The notes beneath the pieces were generated by a model, which saw only the letters and a program-made list of their open reading frames with translations, ran no database searches and had not been told where the DNA came from. A program made the translations under genes and the position numbers. From Nitrospira sp. (GTDB lineage: Bacteria; Nitrospirota; Nitrospiria; Nitrospirales; Nitrospiraceae), in contig JAVYIN010000009.1 of assembly GCA_035968315.1 (NCBI GenBank), forward strand, positions 124,001-188,000: 64,000 bases of DNA, written 5' to 3'. Below are positions 17,276 to 25,781 of this stretch, piece by piece. Positions within the stretch are counted from its first letter, which is position 1. The number at the start of each line of letters is the position of its first letter.

Positions 17276-17572
17276 ATGAATCGTTCCACCATCGCCACGG
17301 CCTGGGAAACTCATTGCGGGGAAGGCTGGCCTCACTTTGCCAGTCCGAACGAAGGGCAGTTGATGACCCTCGATACCGTGATTAGCGGCTGCGTGGTGTT
17401 TTTTCTGGACAGCCCGGAGGGGCTGGATGCCCAACGTATCGCAATCGTGAAAGATTGCCTGGCTGATTTGGATGATTTGACCGGAGAGCTCGACGCAGAC
17501 TGCCGCCCCTACTTTCTCCGGCTTCGGCGACTCGGTGAGCTCCTGATCGCCACCGTACCCATATCGTCATAA
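17276..17572 (+). CDS. hypothetical protein, 98 aa
   Basis: A small acidic cytosolic protein beginning MNRSTIATAWETHCGEG. It has a helix DAQRIAIVKDCLADLDDLTG and a terminal helix YFLRLRRLGELLIATVPI. The frame is open to 17234 but that part overlaps the upstream gene, so the ATG at 17276 is used. No family recognised. The end of the gene is marked by a strong hairpin. Confidence 0.6.
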   Translation: MNRSTIATAWETHCGEGWPHFASPNEGQLMTLDTVISGCVVFFLDSPEGLDAQRIAIVKDCLADLDDLTGELDADCRPYFLRLRRLGELLIATVPISS

Positions 17573-17582
17573 ATCGAACCCT

Positions 17583-17615
17583 GGCAGCCGGGTGCCTTTG
17601 GGACACCCGGCTGCC
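17583..17615. terminator. bidirectional hairpin terminator
   Basis: A perfect 12-bp stem, GGCAGCCGGGTG / CACCCGGCTGCC, with a 9-nt loop. It lies between two convergent genes (98-aa protein and truncated hemoglobin) and could stop transcription from both sides. Confidence 0.75.
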
Positions 17616-17629
17616 GAATCCGCTCTTGG

Positions 17630-18076
17630 CTATTCGACAATATCCTTTTTCAACGGGCCCAAGATCCCCAGGAGCTCGCTCTTTTCCTGAGCCGGCACCT
17701 TAAACTTATCCAGCGCAGCAACCAAGTCTCCCACCAGCGCAGAAAAATCCGCGTCGGTGATCTTCATCCCGGCATGCAGCGGCTTCATCGCCCGGCCCGT
17801 GTACGTGCAGGGACCGCCTGTCGCCATGCACACCTGATCGACGATATGCCCCTTCATTTTGGGAATATCTGTGGTGGCAAACCGGCCATTGATCCGCGTG
17901 TCATTCGCGACATTGGCCACGAACTGATCCACGACAGCGGTAATAGCTGGTTTCCCACCGAGGCGGTCATAGAGCGATTTGCCGGGCGGCGCCGTCTCTA
18001 CCCCGGAACAACCGGTCATCATCAGGGCCAATCCAATACCTGCGAGAACTAGGGTCTGCCGAATACCGTGGTACAT
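17630..18076 (-). CDS. group I truncated hemoglobin, predicted lipoprotein
   Basis: A 148-aa protein with a lipoprotein signal ([15 protein letters not shown], cysteine at lipidation site) followed by a 2-on-2 globin. Globin marks: [20 protein letters not shown], the GGP turn in [13 protein letters not shown], and the proximal histidine in [15 protein letters not shown]. The usual B10 tyrosine after the phenylalanine in helix B appears to be valine (DQFVANV). It is thus likely a membrane-anchored periplasmic heme protein, perhaps for NO or O2 chemistry. A LysR gene is divergent. The ATG at 18076 is chosen by the signal peptide. Confidence 0.87.
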   Translation of the reverse strand: MYHGIRQTLVLAGIGLALMMTGCSGVETAPPGKSLYDRLGGKPAITAVVDQFVANVANDTRINGRFATTDIPKMKGHIVDQVCMATGGPCTYTGRAMKPLHAGMKITDADFSALVGDLVAALDKFKVPAQEKSELLGILGPLKKDIVE

Positions 18077-18242
18077 CGCGAGCCTCCCGGATAAAGATGA
18101 TAAATGATCATCGTGGCGCCCTGCCCGCTTCGTCCACACTGTTCAGCCCACAGCGAGCAGCCACGATTGATCCGTTTCGTTGACAAGGCACTATAGGACA
18201 GCTATCATCATTCGTAAAATATATAGTTTTCATACCATCCAT

Positions 18243-18259
18243 AGCTATAGACTATAGCT
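18243..18259. promoter_or_regulatory. perfect palindrome, candidate LysR operator
   Basis: AGCTATAG-A-CTATAGCT, 8-bp arms around one base, 19 bp before the LysR start codon in the divergent intergenic region with the hemoglobin gene. It contains T-N11-A-like spacing, as in LysR-family sites. Further CTATAG half-sites occur near 18190. Confidence 0.6.
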
Positions 18260-18278
18260 TTTGACCGGGACGCCAATT

Positions 18279-19217
18279 ATGGAACTTCGCCAGCTTCGGT
18301 ATTTTCTGGCCGTGGCCGCCACGCAAAACTTCACGCGCGCGGCCGAAACCGTTCACGTGTCACAGCCGTCGCTCTCCATCCAGATCGCTGCGCTCGAAGA
18401 GGAATTGGGCACAAAACTGTTCGACCGTCTGGGCCGCAAAGTAGCCTTGACACAAGCCGGTGAGCTGTTTCGCGAGCATGCCGGACGCGTGCTCCGCGAA
18501 TTGGAACAGGCGGTTCAAGTCGTTCAGGAGCTTCAAGGCGCGCAGCGGGGACGCTTGGTCGTCGGCACCGTCGCAACCGTCAATTCCTACTTGATCCCCC
18601 CGCTGGTCTCTCGTTTCAAACAGCGCTTTCCGGGCATCCACTTGCAAGTGCACGCACAGCCTTCAACCGAGATCGTCGCCGGGCTCCTCGCCAATCGTCT
18701 CGATGTCGGCATCTGCCTGCTTCCGGTGACGCATGACCGGCTGACCGTCGTTCCTCTCTTCGATGAACGGCTCGTCCTCGTCGCGCCGGCGAATGCACCA
18801 CTGAAAAAATCCCGCCTCCACATGCGCGACCTGGCCGGACTCCCGCTGGTCCTCATGCCTGTGGATTATTGTCTGCGAAAGATGGTGGAAGCAGAATGTG
18901 CCGAGGCCAGGATTCAGCCCCAAGTGGTCCTGGAAATGACCTCGCCGGAAGGGATTCTTCAAGCCGTGGCAGGCGGAGCCGGGTTCACGATCCTGCCGGA
19001 GCTGTATGTCCGCATGCGCCCGCCGGGGCTTTCACTTCGCACCATTGATCTGTACGATCCGGTCCCCCACCATTCCGTCGGACTGGTATTCCCGTCAGAC
19101 CGGTACCAGAATCTGGCGGCCAAGGAATTCGGCAATCTCTGCCGAGACGCCATGAAATTGATTCTGGACATGAGCACCCCGGCGGCCGGCAATCGCCGGG
19201 CCGGCACAGGAGCCTGA
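18279..19217 (+). CDS. LysR family transcriptional regulator
   Basis: A 312-aa LTTR. The winged helix-turn-helix is at the N-terminus (MELRQLRYFLAVAATQNFTR, HVSQPSLSIQIAALEEELG). The effector domain (residues about 90-300) contains GRLVVGTVATVNSYLIPPL and FDERLVLVAPANAPL. It is similar in build to CynR/OxyR-like members; the inducer is unknown. The divergent hemoglobin gene and the palindrome just upstream make autoregulation and control of the globin plausible. The ATG at 18279 is preferred over 18261 because MELRQLRYF is the family start. Confidence 0.88.
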   Translation: MELRQLRYFLAVAATQNFTRAAETVHVSQPSLSIQIAALEEELGTKLFDRLGRKVALTQAGELFREHAGRVLRELEQAVQVVQELQGAQRGRLVVGTVATVNSYLIPPLVSRFKQRFPGIHLQVHAQPSTEIVAGLLANRLDVGICLLPVTHDRLTVVPLFDERLVLVAPANAPLKKSRLHMRDLAGLPLVLMPVDYCLRKMVEAECAEARIQPQVVLEMTSPEGILQAVAGGAGFTILPELYVRMRPPGLSLRTIDLYDPVPHHSVGLVFPSDRYQNLAAKEFGNLCRDAMKLILDMSTPAAGNRRAGTGA

Positions 19218-19354
19218 CAACCGCCGCTCCCCATTTCTTGCAAGTTCGCCACCCCTTGGATAAAATGATCGGCATGCGCTGATCCCGCCAACGCATCTGT
19301 AGATCTCAACGCACAACAACATTCATTTTTAAGCTCGACGTGAAGGAGGATTCG

Positions 19355-19888
19355 ATGAGGGTGAAATACGGGTTAATCGCGCTAGCCTGGGCACTCGTCG
19401 CGCTCCTCACGAGCCTCCCCGCTTCTCTGCACGCTGAACCCTATGAGTTAAGCAAGCATGACGTCATGGATCCGAAAAATATCTCCGGCGATTCCATCTC
19501 CCTGTTCGGCGTCAAGCTGGGGGATTCTGAGGCCAAAGCACTGGATATGCTGGTGAACGAGAAGATCTCCGGGATCAAGGCCGAACAGGAAGCAACGTTC
19601 ATTTTCCTGATCGACCAACGCAAGCCCACCGGCCCGATGGCCGGCGTGCGGATACAGGACGGGAAAGTGGACCTCATGTTTATCAATAACCGGTTTTCAC
19701 ACAAGACACGGGGCCTCTTCCGCAACGTCCTCAATTGTGAAAGCCCCGAAGAAATCCGGAAAATTTTAGGCAAAGAAGAATACGGCGATGAGAATGTCAT
19801 GGGCGCCGTCATGGCCTACGACAAGCAAGGCTTTCAGGTCAATTACCTCGGCAAGGACATCAACATCGAATTTTCTCTCCCACACTGA
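19355..19888 (+). CDS. hypothetical exported protein, 177 aa
   Basis: The start MRVKYGLIALAWALVALLTS follows GAAGGAGGA at good spacing. A signal peptide is likely cleaved after SLHA. The mature part is a soluble alpha/beta protein (SLFGVKLGDSEAKALDML, VDLMFINNRFSHKTRGLF, GFQVNYLGKDINIEFSL). The pattern recalls the repeated gly-asp segments of small periplasmic proteins, but I cannot assign a family. Monocistronic, with a hairpin after the stop. Confidence 0.7.
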   Translation: MRVKYGLIALAWALVALLTSLPASLHAEPYELSKHDVMDPKNISGDSISLFGVKLGDSEAKALDMLVNEKISGIKAEQEATFIFLIDQRKPTGPMAGVRIQDGKVDLMFINNRFSHKTRGLFRNVLNCESPEEIRKILGKEEYGDENVMGAVMAYDKQGFQVNYLGKDINIEFSLPH

Positions 19889-19955
19889 CGGTCCTTCGAG
19901 AACCATCTCCGGCCTTCACTGGCCGTTGCCACAATCCAGACAATCGGCCATCCAC

Positions 19956-19988
19956 CCGGTGAGGCAGCTGCGAATGCAGCCTCACCGG
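19956..19988. terminator. hairpin between convergent genes
   Basis: Arms CCGGTGAGGC and GCCTCACCGG, 10 bp and perfect, with a 13-nt loop. It lies between the exported 177-aa gene and the D,D-carboxypeptidase gene, and has no T-run. It may serve either gene. Confidence 0.55.
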
Positions 19989-20133
19989 ATTACGCGTATG
20001 GCGCACGCCATTTCATCTTCCACATACAGAATCGCACGGGAAGGTCCACAGCCCCTAACCCAGGGCGGCGCGGAACACGGCATCAATCGTGGGAGCACAC
20101 TGCCTGGCCTGACAGGACGAAAAGCGGCGGGAG

Positions 20134-21018
20134 TTATTGGACTTCTGTGGCCTTGAGTCCGTAATCGATCAGACTCTTGGCGGTATTCCAGCGGCGGTTG
20201 GAATTCAGGATAACGAGCAGCAAGTCGCTGCCGTTTTGCGACACCTTGGCAATAAGACAACGGCCGGCCTTGGAGGTAAATCCGGTCTTGACCCCCTCCA
20301 CCCCGGGAATGCGGCCGAGCAGCCGGTTGGTATTGTGCAACACGTACGTCTGATGTCCGCTCACCGGAGTAATGATTTCCCGTTCCTCGCGGACTAATCC
20401 CCGAAAGATGGGGTTCTGCAACGCGATCTCGCTGAGCTTGGCCAGATCCTCCGCCGTGGAGTAATGTTCGGGCCCGTCAAAGCCACACCCGTTGCTGAAA
20501 TGCGTATTGGCAAGACCCAGCGCCGCGGCCTTGGCATTCATCAGCGCGACGAACTGCTCTTCGTCGCCTCCGACATGTTCGACAGCGGCCAGACAGGCAT
20601 CATTGGCCGACACGATGAGCATGGCCTTCAGCAAGTCTTCCAGTCTGAAGACCTCTCCCGCTCGCACACGCAAATGCGTCTTCGGAGCACGGGCCGCATT
20701 GGGACTTATGGTCGCCAGATCGTCCAGTTTGCCTTTTTCCAGAATAACCAGTGCCGACATGATCTTGGTGAGGCTGGCCGGCGAAAGCCGGCGAAGTGAA
20801 TCGTGCTCGTAGAGCACACGCCCTGACCGCATTTCCTTGAGAAGGATACTGTGTGCCGGAGCGATTCTCCAGGGAAGGTGATGCGTCACCGACGTCACGG
20901 GGCGGACATGCGGCTTGGGCTTGGCCGTGTATTCGGCTCGGACCGGCGGCGACGTTCCAACCAGCGTGGAGACGACGATCGAACACACCATGGATGCCAT
21001 ATAGACCGTTCGCTTCAT
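20134..21018 (-). CDS. D-alanyl-D-alanine carboxypeptidase (PBP5/DacF family)
   Basis: A 294-aa penicillin-binding serine peptidase that trims the terminal D-Ala of peptidoglycan side chains. Signal peptide MKRTVYMASMVCSIVVSTLV with cleavage near VRAEYT. Active-site motifs: SxxK in SPASLTKIMS, SxN in IVSANDACLA, KTG in GVKTGFTSKAG. It lacks the long C-terminal domain and amphipathic anchor of E. coli PBP5, so it is a short soluble or loosely bound form. The ATG at 21018 follows AGGAG. Confidence 0.92.
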   Translation of the reverse strand: MKRTVYMASMVCSIVVSTLVGTSPPVRAEYTAKPKPHVRPVTSVTHHLPWRIAPAHSILLKEMRSGRVLYEHDSLRRLSPASLTKIMSALVILEKGKLDDLATISPNAARAPKTHLRVRAGEVFRLEDLLKAMLIVSANDACLAAVEHVGGDEEQFVALMNAKAAALGLANTHFSNGCGFDGPEHYSTAEDLAKLSEIALQNPIFRGLVREEREIITPVSGHQTYVLHNTNRLLGRIPGVEGVKTGFTSKAGRCLIAKVSQNGSDLLLVILNSNRRWNTAKSLIDYGLKATEVQ

Positions 21019-21076
21019 GCTGGCAGGGCTCCTTAATCCGTCGCGGGCTCGCATGTGTGCGGGGCTCGCCGTCACA

Positions 21077-21265
21077 CTATAAGGTGTAGGACTCTCGAAC
21101 TTTTCTTCCCCGCACACCGCTATCGATCACTTTGTGAAAAAATCTGAGCACATCCGCGAGATCGATCCAGAACCCGCAGTTCAGGCACCGGGCGTAGAGT
21201 CGTTTGTTCATGAGGGTGTAATGCCGTTCCACCATCATGAAGCCTTTGCATTTGAGGCACTGCAT
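21077..21265 (-). CDS. zinc-ribbon microprotein, 62 aa
   Basis: Contains two CxxC knuckles (MQCLKCKGF and ARCLNCGFW) separated by about 20 residues of strand (VERHYTLMNKRLY), the usual build of a zinc ribbon. A helix follows (DLADVLRFFHKVID) and a basic tail. No family name known to me. It may bind nucleic acid or a protein partner. It ends inside the spacer upstream of the carboxypeptidase gene on the same strand. Confidence 0.7.
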   Translation of the reverse strand: MQCLKCKGFMMVERHYTLMNKRLYARCLNCGFWIDLADVLRFFHKVIDSGVRGRKVRESYTL

Positions 21266-21284
21266 GCCGTCCCTGTCTCACTCA

Positions 21285-21494
21285 CTACTGACGCAATCGA
21301 TTCATGACGAGGGCCAAACATCCGGCCAGCAAACCGCCGCCGAGAATCGTGGTCCCAAACGACACCAGCGCCGTCGCGCCGGCGACAGGTTGCGTTCCCT
21401 CCAGCAAATCCCGAATACCGCCCTGCACCATAAGCACAGCAAGGGTCATGATCGCACCCATCGCAAACCACCAGCTAAATATTCTCAGGGGCAT
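21285..21494 (-). CDS. two-helix membrane microprotein, 69 aa
   Basis: MPLRIFSWWFAMGAIMTLAV is a first transmembrane helix with a short basic start. A hairpin loop (RDLLEGTQPVAG) and a second helix (TTILGGGLLAGCLALVM) end in NRLRQ. An upstream in-frame ATG at 21503 would add three residues. It precedes the zinc-ribbon gene by 19 bp. Unrecognised. Confidence 0.55.
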   Translation of the reverse strand: MPLRIFSWWFAMGAIMTLAVLMVQGGIRDLLEGTQPVAGATALVSFGTTILGGGLLAGCLALVMNRLRQ

Positions 21495-21599
21495 GGGGGC
21501 CACACAGACAGGAAAATGGCGTGTAATCGCGCTTCTCGGCCACTGTAGCCGAGGGTCTCCACCCTGTCAAGAAGAGGAGCATTCCCCGTCCCCCTCTCG

Positions 21600-22781
21600 C
21601 TACGGCGTACCGGCCGAGACGGCGGAAACACTCGTTTTCAATCCACGATGAAGAAAAATCGAGACGGTGCCATCACCATTGTCCGCCGTCACCAGTCCCG
21701 GCTCTTCGACCTGCTTGGACGTCACCCAGAACAACGCCACCGCGAAAGGACCGGCCTTGGTGCGATAGTTTCTCGGCGGATAGTTAAACGTCCCATCACC
21801 CTTGCCAAAGAGGATCGACAGATCATTCGACTGGAGATTCGCGATGGCCACATCCAACACATGGTCTCCGTTAAAATCCCGCGTTATGCCTGAAATGGGC
21901 CCGGCATCGGCGCCGGAGTCTTGTCCCGGCTGAAAGGTAGCGTTGCCATTTCCGAGAAAGGTCGTAAAGCTGTCGCGCTCGCCATTGATCACGAGTAGAT
22001 CGCGGCGGTGATCATTGTTAAAGTCGGCAAAACTGACGCCCAGCGGACGCTTCCCGGTTGGATAGTCTTTGGGGTCGAGAAACGTGCCATCGCCCTTTCC
22101 AATCCAAATCGACACGGCGTTGGACATCGGCCCTCCGTTTGTCACCACCATATCGACCTTCCCGTCTCCGTTGAGGTCGGCCAGTGCGACGGATGTCGGC
22201 GTGTCGCCATACTGGTATTGCGCGCCGTGCGTAAATTCCGGCGTTCCCGTTCCGAGGAAGATCTTGATCTTGTCGTTCCGTAATGCCACGACCACATCCG
22301 GATTGCCATCTCCATTGAGGTCGTCTGTCGCCAAGGCCACGGGCGTCCGATGGACGGGATAATGCGGCCCATCTTCAAACTTCCCGTTCCCCCGGCCAAT
22401 TAACAGGGCAATTTCATCACCGCCCGAGCAAGCCAATACGACATCTGAATGGGCGTCACGGTTGAAATCCCCCAGCACGAGAGCCCGCGGCTCTTGACAG
22501 ACTTTCACTTGCAGTTGCTCTTGGAAACTTCCGTCGCCGTTCCCCAGTAAGATCGACAGCGTATTGCTGGAGATGTTCGTCGTCACTAAATCAGTATTGG
22601 CATCGTGATTGAGATCCGCCGTCGTGATCGTGGTCGGATTTTTCCCGACCTTATAACTGGCGTAGTAATAAAACAGATCGGGAGGTGTGTAGGGATCAGC
22701 TTTGGAACAAGAGAGACCGGCCATTGCCAGAAAGCAAATCAGCAGCACGATTGACCGCACACGACTCTGAGGAGGCTGCAT
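21600..22781 (-). CDS. FG-GAP/VCBS-repeat lipoprotein, predicted beta-propeller
   Basis: A 393-aa exported protein. The signal (SIVLLICFLAMAGLSC) ends at a lipidation cysteine. The rest is about seven repeats of roughly 48 residues, each with a calcium-loop core such as ADLNGDGKVDMVVTN and a following strand such as SIWIGKGDGTF. Seven copies suggest one closed beta-propeller, as in integrin alpha-like bacterial proteins. The last repeat is degenerate (EEPGLVTADNGDGTVSIFL). Likely on the outer membrane or in the periplasm; ligand unknown. Confidence 0.85.
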   Translation of the reverse strand: MQPPQSRVRSIVLLICFLAMAGLSCSKADPYTPPDLFYYYASYKVGKNPTTITTADLNHDANTDLVTTNISSNTLSILLGNGDGSFQEQLQVKVCQEPRALVLGDFNRDAHSDVVLACSGGDEIALLIGRGNGKFEDGPHYPVHRTPVALATDDLNGDGNPDVVVALRNDKIKIFLGTGTPEFTHGAQYQYGDTPTSVALADLNGDGKVDMVVTNGGPMSNAVSIWIGKGDGTFLDPKDYPTGKRPLGVSFADFNNDHRRDLLVINGERDSFTTFLGNGNATFQPGQDSGADAGPISGITRDFNGDHVLDVAIANLQSNDLSILFGKGDGTFNYPPRNYRTKAGPFAVALFWVTSKQVEEPGLVTADNGDGTVSIFLHRGLKTSVSAVSAGTP

Positions 22782-23019
22782 GATGGTGCCTTCGTTGATC
22801 GCCGTCTCTTGTACTCGAAGTAGGCCAATAGACCTATGAGCATGGCTCGATTGGTCTCAGCATGCCATACAACTGGCCCGCCGCGGAGTATACAGACCCC
22901 GTCTTTCTCCTGGCAATCAAGAGATTAGGTCTTTTGACAAACCCTGTCATCCGCCGAAAGAACCTTGTCGTGCTGGAGGGAAGTGCGCTAGAATGCGCTC
23001 TCAATTTGAGGAGGATCCA

Positions 23020-23340
23020 ATGAGCAATCGTGTGAAGATCGACCTGACGATGTACGGCATCGCCGAGGTCTTGAACTGGTGCCATACTCGCAACAAGGGC
23101 CGCATCCCCGGAGTCGATACAGAAGGATTCCAGAAGATGAAGGCCCTGCTCGAGGAAAAGCCGCAATCGGCCGACTACTTTACGCTCGACCAATTTTGGA
23201 AAAAGAATGTCACGCTCGATCTGACGGAAGAGGAAGTGGCGCTCATCGACCGCTGCCTCTACGACATTCCCAACTTCGATAACGAGCCGCTGCCACAAAT
23301 TCGGCACAAGTTCTGGCCGAAACCCGTCGCGGCCCACTAA
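23020..23340 (+). CDS. hypothetical protein, 106 aa
   Basis: Start MSNRVKIDLTMYGIAEVLNW follows GAGGAGG. A compact soluble protein with a helix-rich second half (DLTEEEVALIDRCLYDI) and an aromatic, Pro-rich C-terminus (IRHKFWPKPVAAH). One cysteine in WCHTR and one in RCLYD. No family recognised. Monocistronic, with a hairpin right after the stop codon. Confidence 0.7.
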   Translation: MSNRVKIDLTMYGIAEVLNWCHTRNKGRIPGVDTEGFQKMKALLEEKPQSADYFTLDQFWKKNVTLDLTEEEVALIDRCLYDIPNFDNEPLPQIRHKFWPKPVAAH

Positions 23341-23346
23341 GGCGAT

Positions 23347-23374
23347 CCCCGGAATTGCGCGGGCGATTCCGGGG
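23347..23374. terminator. hairpin after the 106-aa gene
   Basis: A perfect 9-bp stem, CCCCGGAAT / ATTCCGGGG, with a 10-nt loop, starting 6 bp after the stop. No T-run. It lies between convergent genes. Confidence 0.55.
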
Positions 23375-23479
23375 CATAGGCCACCCCCTCCTACACACGA
23401 CACAGCGAATCATCCTCCGCATGCGGAGAGGCGTCCTCATGTCCAGGATCTATCGCGAAGAGGATGAGCGAAGAGAGCC

Positions 23480-24481
23480 CTAGAGCGTCCCTTCGCCCTT
23501 GAGATACTTGCGAAACCGTCCCATCAGATCAGCCCCGAGCGTGCCGCCCTCAGGCTTCTTGGTATTGGGATCGGCAAAATGGGTGCGGATTTCTTCCAGG
23601 CGCTTTTCCGCCTGATCGTTCCCTTGCAGACGCTTGGTTTTCGTGAGGGCCGTATCGAACGCATCGAACGTCAACTCATTGTACCCGAACGAACGAATCC
23701 GCTTGACCGCCTTCATCATGGCTTGATTGCGAAAGGTGGTGAGATGATCGGAGTCGATCTCGGCCAAGCCGAGCTTTCTGGCGCGCCGTTCGGCGGCTTT
23801 CCTGATGCCGCTTCGGACAAAATCCGGCGAGGTTTGCAGCCGCTTCCACGCCTCGTCCGACCAGGCCACCCGCTGTTGCGGCGCATCCCATAACTGCCGG
23901 ACATTCTCTTCGTCAATGCGGGTGAACCCCCTCTCCCTGGCGGCTTCTTCGGTGTCGTGCCGGATCATATCGCTGACAAATTCCAGCGCGATCGGGGGAG
24001 AGTCTTTGATCTTCCGCTGGAGCAACGCCAACGCCCCTTCGCTCCACTCCAATGGCGGCAGGTCTCGTTCCCGCAGATCCCCCATCGACTCGACACGATC
24101 GAGGAGATCGATATTGACCTCCATATGCCCGCCTTCACGCGCCAATTCTTCGGCAATCTGCTTGATCATCCCGCGCATGAAATCCGGCACCGCGTCGAGA
24201 CGCGCCTTGGCGGCGGCCGTCCAGGGCAGCTGGCCCTTTTCCATCGCATCGGCGGCGGAGGCCATCCCCTCCTCACCGCCCATCCGGCCCATCATCTGCC
24301 CCTTGAACTGGTCCAGCTTGACCTCATCGATCTCGTCGTACCCCAGTTCCCGGGCCTTTTTCTCGGCCAAACGGCGCACCATGCCCCGCAAGAAAATGGG
24401 CGCGCGTTCCATCCGCTTGAGCGCGCCGTCGGTCCAGCGAATCTCCGTGGTGGCTGACTCGGATGCATCGGGGGATGACAT
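23480..24481 (-). CDS. protein with four tandem PCP_red-like domains
   Basis: A 333-aa soluble protein made of four repeats of about 45-60 residues. Each begins with a tryptophan strand and a small helix: IRWTDGALKRMERAP, LPWTAAAKARLDAVP, LEWSEGALALLQRKI and VAWSDEAWKRLQTSP. Each continues with a hydrophobic helix and a Glu/Arg-rich helix (for example RGMVRRLAEKKARELG). This is the pattern of the small domain at the C-terminus of light-independent protochlorophyllide reductase ChlB/BchB. No bacteriochlorophyll gene is present. It follows the IHF-like gene by 18 bp and ends a long operon. The role in a non-phototroph is unknown. Confidence 0.8.
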   Translation of the reverse strand: MSSPDASESATTEIRWTDGALKRMERAPIFLRGMVRRLAEKKARELGYDEIDEVKLDQFKGQMMGRMGGEEGMASAADAMEKGQLPWTAAAKARLDAVPDFMRGMIKQIAEELAREGGHMEVNIDLLDRVESMGDLRERDLPPLEWSEGALALLQRKIKDSPPIALEFVSDMIRHDTEEAARERGFTRIDEENVRQLWDAPQQRVAWSDEAWKRLQTSPDFVRSGIRKAAERRARKLGLAEIDSDHLTTFRNQAMMKAVKRIRSFGYNELTFDAFDTALTKTKRLQGNDQAEKRLEEIRTHFADPNTKKPEGGTLGADLMGRFRKYLKGEGTL

Positions 24482-24499
24482 GGGAGGACTCCTTCTGCC

Positions 24500-24781
24500 T
24501 TATTGCTGATTCAACAGCTCTTTGAGTTCTTTGCCCGCTTTAAAAAACGGCACGCGTTTGGCAGGCACCGCCACCGTCGCGCCGGTCTTGGGGTTGCGCC
24601 CCTCTTTCATGCGCCTCGCGCGGAGCCGGAAGCTGCCGAATCCGCGGATCTCGGTCTTGTCGCCATTCTTCAGCGAATCCCGGATACAGTCGAAAATGGT
24701 ATTCACCACCACCTCGGCCTGCCGCTTCGTCAGCGTCGTCACCTTCTCGGAAATCTGCTCGATGATTTGCGCCTTCGTCAT
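24500..24781 (-). CDS. HU/IHF family DNA-binding protein
   Basis: A 93-aa DNA-bending protein. The N-terminal helices MTKAQIIEQISEKVTTLTKR are followed by the family core DKTEIRGFGSFRLRAR. The DNA-intercalating arm has GRNPKTGATVAVPAKRVPFF with the conserved proline, and the C-terminus is KAGKELKEL. It is closer to integration host factor beta/HU-type subunits than to the second HU gene at 48806. Its position just after rpsA-sppA echoes the rpsA-ihfB order of many bacteria. Confidence 0.92.
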   Translation of the reverse strand: MTKAQIIEQISEKVTTLTKRQAEVVVNTIFDCIRDSLKNGDKTEIRGFGSFRLRARRMKEGRNPKTGATVAVPAKRVPFFKAGKELKELLNQQ

Positions 24782-24842
24782 GTCCGATCCCCTTTCGCAC
24801 CGTTGATGGACGAATGCCCCCGCGCGTCGCCGCGCCCCGATA

Positions 24843-25739
24843 CTAATAGGCCATCAGATACTTGAGACTCACCCCGGAATGAAAATCCAGCTTGGGTAAC
24901 ATAGCCGACAGTCTGGACTCCAGCAACTCGCGGATCGAAAACCGGTGCCGGGGCTCCACCACTTTCGGCTCCCCCTCGATGCCCGCCACATCGGCCGCGA
25001 GCTGAATGGCATCGTCCAAATTGCCGAGTTCATCGACCAGCTTGGCCTCTTTCGCCTGGCGGCCCGTGAAAATCCGCCCGTCCGCGAGCGCCTGGACGTC
25101 GCTGATCTCGAGTGCACGGCCCTCGGCCACCGCCTCGATGAATTGCTTGTGCACATCGTCCATCACGTTCTGCAGCAAGCCGTGCTCTTCGTCCGTCATT
25201 TTCCTGAGCGGAGACCCGACATCCTTGTATTTGCCGCTCTTGACGACGACCCCTTCGACGCCGATCTTCTGGAGCAGCCCTTCGATATTAGCCGTCTCCA
25301 TAATCACCCCAATACTGCCGGTCAGCGTCCCGGGATTGGCCACGATCCGATCTGTCCCCGCCGCGATGTAATACCCGCCCGAGGCGGCGACGCTCCCCAT
25401 CGACGTAATGACCGCCTTGCTGCTTTTATTGCGCACCCGCCGCACCGCATCGTAAATTTCCTGCGACGGTACGACTCCGCCGCCAGGGCTGTCGATGCGC
25501 AACACGATCGCCTTGACCGTCGGGTTTTCGCTGAACCGCTTCAACTCGTCGATCGTCACCTGCGAATCCATGATCACCCCCTCGACACGAATCAGGGCAA
25601 TCCGGTCTTCGCCGGAAAAATCAACGTCGGGGAAAAAGATATTGATCAAGAGCAACAACCCCAAGCCGGCGCCCGCGACCTTCAAGAAGGTACGGAACGG
25701 GCGCCGTTTGGAACTGGGCTCTACGCGTTCATCGGCCAT
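24843..25739 (-). CDS. sppA: signal peptide peptidase SppA (S49 family)
   Basis: A 298-aa short-form SppA. One N-terminal anchor (LKVAGAGLGLLLLINIFFPD) is followed by the S49 domain. The catalytic serine lies in SMGSVAASGGYYIAAGTDRI and the general-base lysine in RAIFTGRQAKEAKLVDEL-type sequence near the C-terminus (GRQAKEAKLVDELG). RIDSPGGGVVPSQEIYD is a family signature. It degrades remnant signal peptides in the cytoplasmic membrane. It lies between rpsA and the IHF-like gene in the same operon. Confidence 0.92.
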   Translation of the reverse strand: MADERVEPSSKRRPFRTFLKVAGAGLGLLLLINIFFPDVDFSGEDRIALIRVEGVIMDSQVTIDELKRFSENPTVKAIVLRIDSPGGGVVPSQEIYDAVRRVRNKSSKAVITSMGSVAASGGYYIAAGTDRIVANPGTLTGSIGVIMETANIEGLLQKIGVEGVVVKSGKYKDVGSPLRKMTDEEHGLLQNVMDDVHKQFIEAVAEGRALEISDVQALADGRIFTGRQAKEAKLVDELGNLDDAIQLAADVAGIEGEPKVVEPRHRFSIRELLESRLSAMLPKLDFHSGVSLKYLMAY

Positions 25740-25781
25740 AGTGCCTCATACGAAGAACGTATACACTCCACGTCTCCGCGA

